DNA of 17,519 nucleotides from Clostridia bacterium (lineage in GTDB: Bacteria; Bacillota; Clostridia; TANB77; CAG-508), in NCBI GenBank assembly GCA_900753165.1, contig CAADYC010000066.1:1-17519 (forward strand). Reading direction: 5' to 3'. A program made the position numbers and the translations under genes. Positions 8,417 through 15,318 of this stretch are shown in pieces. Under the pieces are notes generated by a model. The model was given only the letters and a program-made list of their open reading frames with translations. It searched no databases and was not told the origin of the DNA. Positions within the stretch are counted from its first letter, which is position 1; every line of letters begins with the position of its first letter.

Positions 8417-9028
8417 ATGAATAATTGTGTAAGTATTAATTTAAAAAAAGATCAAATTATTATAAAAATATCAGAGGATGCAGAACAAAAGCAAATTATA
8501 GCAGCATTATCAAAAAAATTGACAGATTTAAAAAAACTATATAAAGAAGATAAAACTCCAATTATGATTGTTGGTAAAGTATTAAAGAATAAGGAAATTT
8601 ATGAAATTCAACAATTGATAAAAGAGAAAATAGATGTTGATATAGAATTTGATATGCCTAAAGAATTAGGATTATCAAGTATAACAAGAACATTTAAAAG
8701 ACAAATAGATATATCTGAAACTACATTTCATAAAGGTTCTTTAAGATCAGGACAAACTTTGGAAGCTGAGGGAAGTTTGGTCATTTTAGGAGATGTTAAT
8801 TCTGGAGCAGAAGTTATGGCATCTGATAATATTGTTGTATTAGGGCATTTGAGAGGCTTGGCACATGCTGGGGCAAAAGGAAATAAAAGAGCCATTATAG
8901 CTGCTGGAAGACTAGATGCTGTTCAATTGCGTATTTCTAATATAGTAAAAGAAATAGATAGAGATGAAGAGCCTGTACATACACAGGCATATGTATATGT
9001 AGAAAATGATAAAATTATAATTGAATAA
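8417..9028 (+). CDS. minC: Septum site-determining protein MinC
   Basis: A 203-residue FtsZ inhibitor. The N-terminal domain (about 1-90) is the FtsZ-antagonist fold. Residues about 100-203 form the right-handed beta-helix, with the family signature GSLVILGDVNSGAEVMASDN, then VVLGHLRGLAHAGAKG and later AAGRLDAVQLRIS. MinC is normally carried to the poles by MinD and restricts division to mid-cell. GAAAGGA lies 8 bp before the ATG. It is the last gene of the operon. In many clostridia minD and minE follow directly; here a convergent gene starts only 6 bp away, so minD must be elsewhere or missing. Confidence 0.93.
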   Translation: MNNCVSINLKKDQIIIKISEDAEQKQIIAALSKKLTDLKKLYKEDKTPIMIVGKVLKNKEIYEIQQLIKEKIDVDIEFDMPKELGLSSITRTFKRQIDISETTFHKGSLRSGQTLEAEGSLVILGDVNSGAEVMASDNIVVLGHLRGLAHAGAKGNKRAIIAAGRLDAVQLRISNIVKEIDRDEEPVHTQAYVYVENDKIIIE

Positions 9029-9034
9029 TTAATA

Positions 9035-9379
9035 TTATGAAAACAATAAAAGAAATAGTATAATGTAAAGCATTTCGTCTTTTACATTTTGCTCATATAA
9101 TAAAAACAAAACAGCAAGTATAATTAAATCATCTGAATATAATTTGATGCCAAATATTTCAAATATAGGAGAATCATCATCAGTATTTTGATTATTAGTG
9201 TCCAAAGAGGTTAAATCTCTTTGGACATTTTTTTTATCTGCCTTTTCTGGTGTAGAAATTTCATGGCAATTTTCTGTGTTAGATATGTTTTTTTGAATGT
9301 CTACATAATTTCTTTGCTTGTTGTAATATTGGTAATATGGGTTATGATATGGATAACCAAAGTAGGGGAAATTAAACAT
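9035..9379 (-). CDS. Uncharacterised small protein with Tyr/Pro-rich start and hydrophobic C-terminus
   Basis: A 114-residue protein of unrecognised function. The N-terminus is rich in Tyr, Pro, Phe and Asn (FPYFGYPYHNPYYQYYNKQ). The middle (about 28-68) is polar and probably disordered. The C-terminal 45 residues hold two hydrophobic segments separated by a charged turn (LFLLYEQNVKDEMLYIILF). Clostridia often carry small proteins with such a DDLI...LLF-type tail, but I know of no assigned role. The ATG overlaps the 3' end of the upstream gene by 8 bp, and AAGGA sits inside that gene, which indicates coupled translation. The disordered middle is encoded over the hairpin at 9200-9226 that serves minC as a terminator. 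The Tyr-rich start is reminiscent of spore coat or surface proteins; that is only a guess. Confidence 0.7.
   Translation of the reverse strand: MFNFPYFGYPYHNPYYQYYNKQRNYVDIQKNISNTENCHEISTPEKADKKNVQRDLTSLDTNNQNTDDDSPIFEIFGIKLYSDDLIILAVLFLLYEQNVKDEMLYIILFLLLFS
9200..9235 (+). terminator. Rho-independent terminator of the minC operon, inside the convergent gene
   Basis: A perfect 10-bp stem, GTCCAAAGAG (9200-9209) with CTCTTTGGAC (9217-9226), encloses a 7-nt loop. It is followed by one A and T8 on the plus strand. This is the only convincing plus-strand terminator after minC. It lies 171 bp past the minC stop, within the coding sequence of the minus-strand gene 9035-9379. On the minus strand the hairpin is not followed by a T-run, so it is directional. 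Confidence 0.85.
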
Positions 9380-9818
9380 GGTTATTATTTTCCTTATTAT
9401 TATCTTTCATTATTTCTGCAATTTTGGAAACATTTAATAAATTCATGTATTGATCTATTTTTCCTTTTTTTTCGTCTCTTAAATATGGCTTTAGAGAATT
9501 TAGAAGGTTTGCTCTAGGGTCATTTTTTGAATTTTTTATTTTTCCAAAAGCAGAAGAAAATTTCATAATTGTATCCATATCAATATTGTTAAAATCAAAG
9601 TTGTTGCTTGTATTATTTTCATTATGATTTTGATTACTTGAATTATGTTCACTTTTTTGTTCATTTTGGGTTGATTGAGAATTTTGGTTGGATAGCATTT
9701 TTGAGAAATTTTGCATCATTTCAGGAGAAATTTGAGAGATTGCATCAGAAATATTTCCGTTGTCAACCATGTTTTTAATATTTTTCATTGTATTTTCATC
9801 AATATTCATATTATTCAA
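9372..9818 (-). CDS. Uncharacterised Asn/Gln-rich helical protein
   Basis: A 148-residue protein of unknown function. A helical N-terminal part is followed by an Asn/Gln/Ser/His-rich low-complexity stretch at about residues 44-77 (for example NQNHNENNTSNNFDFNN). A conserved-looking C-terminal helical part contains DPRANLLNSLKPYLRDEKKG and a following Leu-rich helix. Small clostridial proteins with a LKPYLR...K-type segment occur paired with a short hydrophobic partner, as here. On the minus strand GAGGTG (9830-9825) is 6 bp before TTG 9818, which I take as the start. The upstream in-frame GTG lies within the ribosome site, and the downstream ATG at 9809 is too far from it. It is the first gene of a two-gene operon with 9035-9379. 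No membrane segment is visible. Confidence 0.68.
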   Translation of the reverse strand: MNNMNIDENTMKNIKNMVDNGNISDAISQISPEMMQNFSKMLSNQNSQSTQNEQKSEHNSSNQNHNENNTSNNFDFNNIDMDTIMKFSSAFGKIKNSKNDPRANLLNSLKPYLRDEKKGKIDQYMNLLNVSKIAEIMKDNNKENNNHV

Positions 9819-9937
9819 TTGTATCACCTCTAGTATAATATATTAAAATAAAAAATATATATGTAATTTTTAATTATTAATATTATTATATGTAAGTTTG
9901 AGTAAAGAGTTACAGCTTTTTGTATTTTAATAATATT

Positions 9938-10109
9938 AAATATTGTATATATGATTTATAATTTTATTCGGTTCAATACGAAAAAAAGAAATTCTAAAAT
10001 TATTTTATGGCTCCCTTCCATTACATGAACTCTTTCCATAAAATAATTTAAGATTTTCTATTTTTTTTCCAATCACATCATAAAATTATAAATTATATAT
10101 ACAATATTT
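9938..10109. repeat. 172-bp nested imperfect palindrome (MITE-like)
   Basis: The outer arms 9938-9966 and 10081-10109 are inverted copies matching at 28 of 29 positions. Within them, inner arms 9987-10010 and 10036-10059 match at 22 of 24 around a 25-nt loop. Between inner and outer arms lie an A7 run (left) and a T8 run (right) that can also pair. No open reading frame of note lies inside, and no clear target duplication flanks it. It sits between divergent genes, where no transcript is expected to end. A miniature inverted-repeat element or a structured non-coding transcript are both possible. Confidence 0.65.
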
Positions 10110-10202
10110 TTCTGTATAAAGTATAATTTTGTCGAATTATAAAGATTGTTGAAATGTAAACTAAAAAATACTAAAAAAATGGTGAAAATGTGTGAAAAAA
10201 TA

Positions 10203-10231
10203 TTGAAAAAAAGGCAGTTCTGTTGTATAAT
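10203..10231 (+). promoter_or_regulatory. Sigma-A promoter P1 of the surface-protein operon
   Basis: TTGAAA (10203-10208), a 17-bp spacer, and a perfect TATAAT (10226-10231). A transcript from here would start near 10238 and carry a leader of about 195 nt that includes the inverted-repeat cluster at 10268-10316 before the start codon of the large surface protein. Confidence 0.7.
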
Positions 10232-10267
10232 ATAAATTGGTAGCATTATGTAAAAATATTATTTTTT

Positions 10268-10316
10268 CAAAATATTACAAATCAGTAATATAAAATTAAT
10301 GAAAATGTAATATTTT
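10268..10316. promoter_or_regulatory. Competing short inverted repeats between P1 and P2
   Basis: The segment ATATTAC (10272-10278) can pair with GTAATAT at 10285-10291 (7 bp, 6-nt loop). It can also pair with a second GTAATAT at 10307-10313, where the pairing extends to 10 bp (10269-10278 with 10307-10316). The two pairings exclude each other. This may be an operator with repeated half-sites or a simple RNA switch. In AT-rich DNA it may also be chance. Confidence 0.3.
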
Positions 10317-10364
10317 ATATTTTGTTCTTCCGTAAAGACTTACAATATTAATAAATACAGAGTA

Positions 10365-10393
10365 TTGACATATATTTATATTAAATATATTAT
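10365..10393 (+). promoter_or_regulatory. Sigma-A promoter P2 of the surface-protein operon
   Basis: A perfect TTGACA (10365-10370), a 17-bp spacer, and TATTAT (10388-10393; 5/6). The transcript would start near 10400 and have a short leader of about 33 nt carrying AGGAGGT (10420-10426). This gives the operon a second, proximal promoter. Confidence 0.65.
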
Positions 10394-10432
10394 ATAAGTC
10401 GAATAAAAAGGTTTATATTAGGAGGTAGTACA

Positions 10433-13400
10433 ATGAACCAAAAGTTTTTAAAAATTATAACAGTATTAATGTTAATTGTTACATTAACAATGGCAAATTT
10501 TGTATTGTTATGTGCAGATGTAGTATCATATGCTAATGATGTTATAAATGCAGACAAAAGTACGAACAATAAAAATGTTGAATTTATAGCATATTTAAAA
10601 AACGAAAAAGGAGAAAAAGTAAATAGTTTTGATGCAAAAATGAATGCAGAAGATTTAAAACTATATTTCCAAATATCAGTAAAACAAGAGGGATTGTTTA
10701 ATGGGGATATAGTATTAAGTGATGCTAATTTTAAATTTAAAACTAATTTTACAGATAATTCAATCAGCAAAATTGAAGAAAATAAAGTTTATTTAAATCA
10801 AATTAATGCAGGTGAAACAAAAGAAATAGAAGTTGGAATTCAATTACTTACAGATTCACAATTTGATTTAGGATTAATAAATAAACAAAGTAAAATTGCG
10901 ATAGAAGGAACATATAGAGATAGCAAACAAAAAGATATAGCTATTTCTGCAACAAGAACAATAGAAATAAATATGGTTAGTCCATATGCTAGCGCAGAAG
11001 AGTGTATAAAATTATCTCAAGAAATAATTACAAATAAAGTTGTAAAATATAATGGAGAAGAGAAAAGAATTATACAAGTAGAAGTAACTTCAGGAATAAA
11101 TAATAACTTAGTTCCTATAAAATCTTCTTTGATAAAAGTACAAGCTCCTAAAATTTCAGATAAATATCCAGAAGTATTAATAAGTGCAAATAAAAATTTG
11201 TCAACAAATGGAAAAATGTTAACACAAGATAACTGGAACTATAATAAAGAAACAGGATTGACAACAATTCAAATAGAAAATGCTGCTGAAAATAATAAAG
11301 TAACGTGGACAAAAAGTGGAGATGACAAATTTATAGTTACATATATTTTTGATAAAGATGTAGAAATAAATGATGAAAAAGTAAGTGTAAGTTCAGAAAT
11401 AAATCTTTATGAGAATACAAATACAGTAGTAAATGCTTCAGCAGAAATGCAAATAGGAAAAGATGAAAAAGATTCAATAATAACAACTGAAATGAATCAA
11501 AGTGAAGCAAATATTTATAAAGGTAAATTATATGCTGGACTTTCTAGAGATATAACTTATACTACAGTTATAAATTCAAATTTAGCTGGAGTTGTAGGTG
11601 AAATAAATGTAGCAGAAGAAAATCAAAAAATTGCAGATAAAAATATTGTATCAACATATAAAAATACAGTTATTAACAAAGAAAATGTTTTAAGTGTATT
11701 AGGAAATGATGGAGAATTGACAATATTAAATAGTGAAAATGATACAGAAATTGCAAAAATAAATGCAGGTTCTCAAACTGATGAAAATGGTAATGTTGTG
11801 GTTAATTATGCTGAAGGAATTTCAGAAATAAAAATAAAAACTACAGCCCCACAAAATACTGGAGATATAAATTTAACAACAACAAAATCAATTGGAAAAA
11901 TTGAAAATACTATTGTAAAAGCAGCAACAGAAATAACATCAAAAATAATTGGTAATGTTATTGAGGATACAAAAACAGTAAATGTTTCAGAAACTGATTC
12001 AAAAATTGGTTTATCAGAAACTGAAACAAAAGCTCAATTACAATTAAATAAAACGGACTTTTCAACAATGAGTACAAATAATGTGGAAATGAGAGTTATT
12101 TTAAACTCAAGAGATGAAAATAATGATTTATATAAAAATCCAACATTAAGAATACAATTACCATCAACAGTACAAAGTGTAGATGTTAAATCAGCACAAT
12201 TAATTGATGAAGAAGAATTGAAAATATCATCTGTAAAATTATTAGATGGAAATGTTTTAGAGATAAAATTGAGTGGTGAACAAACAAATTATAAAGACAA
12301 AGCAATTGAAGGTGCTATAGTAATATTAAATATGGATATAACACTAGATAAAAAATTGCCAAGTAGTCAAGAAAAAGTAATATTGACTTGCGTAAATGGA
12401 GAAAAAACAATACAAGATCAAAAATTAATTAATTTTGTATCTTATGCAGGATTAGTAACAATAAGTAGGGTTTCAGATTATGGTATTGAAGTAATTAATA
12501 ACCAAGGAAATAAAGAAACAGTGCTTCCAATAAATCAAAATACTAGAGGTACAAAAACATCAACTGTAGAAAATGAAATAATAAATAATGAAGAAAATGA
12601 AATAACAAATGTTAGTATATTAGGTACATTCCCAACTAAAGAAGCTGTAGAAGGAAATAATTTTGATATATTAGCAAGTGAACTTTCAGTTGAAGGAATA
12701 GATGCTAATAGAGTAAAAGTATATTATTCAGAAAATGCAAATGCAACAAAAGATTTAACAAATAAAGATAATAAATGGACTGAAAATATAACAGATTCTA
12801 AAAATGTAAAGAAATATTTAATAACAGTTGATAAATTAGCTGTTAGAGAAGGTATGAAAGTATCTTATAATATCCAAATACCTCAAGATTTAGAGTATAA
12901 TTTAACAGCTAAACAAGGTTATGAAGTTTATTATACAAATGTAACATCAGAAAAACAAACAACAGCAGATTTTATAACAATGAGTACAGAAAAAGGAGCA
13001 ACTTTAGATGTTTCATTAAAAGCATTAGTAGCTGGAAAAGAAGTTGAGGCAGTTAAAGAAGGAGAAATAATAAGATATGCTGTAACAATTTCAAATACTG
13101 GTTCAGAAGATATGACAAATGCTAAAATTACAGCAAAAGTACCAGAAAATACAGTACTTATAGATTCAAATAAATTAAGCTCAATGGAACAAACAGAAGG
13201 AGATTCTGATGAGGCTGATGATAAAATTGAATTAGATAAAACAGATGTAGAGTTTTCTATTGATAAACTAGCAAAAGGTGAAAATATTACAAAATATTAT
13301 GAAGTAAAAGTTAAAAACGCAACAGCAGGAAAAACAATACAAAATAATGTACAACTTCAATATGGTGATGTAACAAAAACTTCAAATGAAGTAAAATCAA

Positions 13401-15301
13401 CTATAGAAGAAGGTAGTATATCAGTATTATTAAGAAATACTGAAGAAAGCACAACTTTAAAAGATGGATATAATTATAGATATTTATTAACAGTTAAAAA
13501 TGAAACAGACAAAAAGATAAATGATGTAAATGTAACTATAAATAATCCAGATGGAATATATATATCAAAATTATTCTATGTTTCTGATAGTGATGAGGTT
13601 GTAAGTGTAGAAGATACAAATACATTGACAATAAAACAATTAAATAGTAAAGAAACTTTAACAATAGCTGTTTATGTAGTATCAGATATGAAAACAAATA
13701 ATGATTCTGAAAATGTTGCTTTAACTGCTAAAGTTACAGCTGATAATAAAGAGTATAATTCAAATCAATTAGATTTAAGAATAGAAAATGATACAAAAGG
13801 ATTAGAAATGACAGTAACTTCAGATAATAGTGGAAGTTATGTAAAAGCAGGAGATAAAATTACATATAATATAAATGTAAAAAATAATGCTAGTAACAAG
13901 CTAGAAAATATTAAAGTAGAAGATTTATTATCAAATGAAGTATCATTAAATAGTGTTACAAAAAATGGTAAAGAATTATCAGAAGATGAATATGACGTAT
14001 CAATAGATGATGATAAAGAACAAAAATTAATAACATTATCAGAAGATTCAATTGATGCAGGAGAAAGCATTAATTATGCTATACAAGTAGAACCAAATGT
14101 ATCTTATAATAATGGTGAGGTTGCTCAAATTATAAATGAAACAAATTTGAAACATTCATATAAAGTAGCTCAAACAGCAAGAATAGAACATATTTTAAAA
14201 ACTGAAGAAAGCCAAGATGATGATAATAACAATAATAACAATGGTAATGGAGAAAACGGAAACAATGGAAACAATTCTTCAACATCATCATATATGTTAT
14301 CAGGAACAGCTTGGATAGATGAAAATGAAAATGGACAAAGAGATTCAAGTGAAAAATTATTAGAAGGTATAAAAGTTAAATTACTTGATGCAAAAACAAA
14401 TGAGTATGTAAAAGATTCAAATGGAAATGTAATAGAAACAACAACTAACTCAGAAGGATTCTATGCATTTACTAAAGTAGTAAGTGGACAATATTTAGTA
14501 ATATTTGAATATGATACAACAGCATATGGTGTAACAGCATTTGAAAAAGAAGGAGTTTCTAGTGAAAGTAATTCAAAAGTTATTGAAAAAACAATGACTA
14601 TTGATGGTAAAGAAACAAAAGTTGGAACAACAGAAAAAATAGATTTAAAACAAAATGTATCAGGAATTAATATTGGTTTAGTCCCAGCTAAAAAATATGA
14701 TATGCAGTTAGATAAATATGTAACAAAAATTACAGTTCAAAATAGTAAAACTGTATCAAAAGATTATGATAATGAAAAACTTGCAAAACAAGAAATTAAC
14801 GGAAAAGAAGTTAATTCAACAACTGTAATTGTAGAATATACAATTAGAGTAACAAACAAAGGTGAAGTTGCAGGATATGTTAAGAAAATAGCAGATTACT
14901 TATCAAGTGATTATAAATTTAGTTCTGAACTAAATAAAGATTGGTATCAAGATGGAAGTGATGTATATTGCACAAGTCTAGCAGATACAAAAATTAATCC
15001 AGGTGAAAGTAAAGATGTTAAATTAACAGTAATAAAACAAATGAAAGAAAGCAATGTAGGTTTAGTAAATAATACAGCAGAAATTGTAAGTTCTTATAAT
15101 GAATTAGGTTTAACTGATATTAACTCAACAGAAGGAAATAAAGTTAAAGGCGAAAATGACATGAGTTCAGCTGATGTTATTATAGCAATAAAAACAGGTC
15201 AAGTTGTAGCAACAGTAGTGTTAGTTATAACAACAATAATAATACTTACAGCAGCGGTATTTATAATAAGAAAATTTACAGCAAATAAAGGAATTTTATA
15301 A
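10433..15301 (+). CDS. Giant multi-domain surface protein with DUF11-like repeats, SdrD B-like module and C-terminal membrane anchor
   Basis: A 1622-residue secreted protein. The signal peptide covers residues 1-34, with SYA at the likely cleavage site. Residues 40-850 are beta-rich and unassigned, with Ig-like features. Three consecutive DUF11-like (conserved repeat) domains follow at about 856-991, 994-1121 and 1122-1258; each has a pattern such as GEIIRYAVTISNTGSEDMTN. An Asn/Gly linker (1260-1286) leads to an SdrD B/CnaB-like module (about 1287-1421: SGTAWIDENENGQRDSSEKL). A last beta domain is seen at about 1422-1580. A hydrophobic helix (about 1591-1613) and a basic tail (RKFTANK) close the protein. 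AIKTG comes just before the helix, so a non-canonical sortase signal is possible; no LPXTG is present. AGGAGGT lies 6 bp before the ATG. Probably an extended surface stalk or adhesin; the ligand is unknown. The next gene follows after 17 bp. Confidence 0.85.
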   Translation: MNQKFLKIITVLMLIVTLTMANFVLLCADVVSYANDVINADKSTNNKNVEFIAYLKNEKGEKVNSFDAKMNAEDLKLYFQISVKQEGLFNGDIVLSDANFKFKTNFTDNSISKIEENKVYLNQINAGETKEIEVGIQLLTDSQFDLGLINKQSKIAIEGTYRDSKQKDIAISATRTIEINMVSPYASAEECIKLSQEIITNKVVKYNGEEKRIIQVEVTSGINNNLVPIKSSLIKVQAPKISDKYPEVLISANKNLSTNGKMLTQDNWNYNKETGLTTIQIENAAENNKVTWTKSGDDKFIVTYIFDKDVEINDEKVSVSSEINLYENTNTVVNASAEMQIGKDEKDSIITTEMNQSEANIYKGKLYAGLSRDITYTTVINSNLAGVVGEINVAEENQKIADKNIVSTYKNTVINKENVLSVLGNDGELTILNSENDTEIAKINAGSQTDENGNVVVNYAEGISEIKIKTTAPQNTGDINLTTTKSIGKIENTIVKAATEITSKIIGNVIEDTKTVNVSETDSKIGLSETETKAQLQLNKTDFSTMSTNNVEMRVILNSRDENNDLYKNPTLRIQLPSTVQSVDVKSAQLIDEEELKISSVKLLDGNVLEIKLSGEQTNYKDKAIEGAIVILNMDITLDKKLPSSQEKVILTCVNGEKTIQDQKLINFVSYAGLVTISRVSDYGIEVINNQGNKETVLPINQNTRGTKTSTVENEIINNEENEITNVSILGTFPTKEAVEGNNFDILASELSVEGIDANRVKVYYSENANATKDLTNKDNKWTENITDSKNVKKYLITVDKLAVREGMKVSYNIQIPQDLEYNLTAKQGYEVYYTNVTSEKQTTADFITMSTEKGATLDVSLKALVAGKEVEAVKEGEIIRYAVTISNTGSEDMTNAKITAKVPENTVLIDSNKLSSMEQTEGDSDEADDKIELDKTDVEFSIDKLAKGENITKYYEVKVKNATAGKTIQNNVQLQYGDVTKTSNEVKSTIEEGSISVLLRNTEESTTLKDGYNYRYLLTVKNETDKKINDVNVTINNPDGIYISKLFYVSDSDEVVSVEDTNTLTIKQLNSKETLTIAVYVVSDMKTNNDSENVALTAKVTADNKEYNSNQLDLRIENDTKGLEMTVTSDNSGSYVKAGDKITYNINVKNNASNKLENIKVEDLLSNEVSLNSVTKNGKELSEDEYDVSIDDDKEQKLITLSEDSIDAGESINYAIQVEPNVSYNNGEVAQIINETNLKHSYKVAQTARIEHILKTEESQDDDNNNNNNGNGENGNNGNNSSTSSYMLSGTAWIDENENGQRDSSEKLLEGIKVKLLDAKTNEYVKDSNGNVIETTTNSEGFYAFTKVVSGQYLVIFEYDTTAYGVTAFEKEGVSSESNSKVIEKTMTIDGKETKVGTTEKIDLKQNVSGINIGLVPAKKYDMQLDKYVTKITVQNSKTVSKDYDNEKLAKQEINGKEVNSTTVIVEYTIRVTNKGEVAGYVKKIADYLSSDYKFSSELNKDWYQDGSDVYCTSLADTKINPGESKDVKLTVIKQMKESNVGLVNNTAEIVSSYNELGLTDINSTEGNKVKGENDMSSADVIIAIKTGQVVATVVLVITTIIILTAAVFIIRKFTANKGIL

Positions 15302-15318
15302 AGGAAGGAGGGGAAAAG

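Noticed and set aside
8971..8988. GCCTGT/ACAGGC hairpin near the minC 3' end as a minus-strand terminator for the two unknown genes
   Set aside because: The stem is only 6 bp and on the minus strand it is followed by a mixed TCTTCATCTC sequence and not a T-run, so support is too weak.
9221..9517. Plus-strand open frame of 98 codons
   Set aside because: It is antisense to the two minus-strand genes, begins within the terminator hairpin, has no ribosome site, and its hydrophobic composition follows from the complementary reading of A-rich codons.
10506..10520. Lipoprotein signal (Leu-Leu-Cys27) in the giant surface protein
   Set aside because: The residue before Cys is Leu, whereas lipobox sequences need a small residue; an ordinary cleavage site SYA follows at residue 34.
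13837..14348. Two minus-strand open frames inside the giant surface gene
   Set aside because: They have no ribosome sites, lie inside a clear long coding sequence, and their Ser/Phe/His-rich composition is typical of antisense shadow frames.
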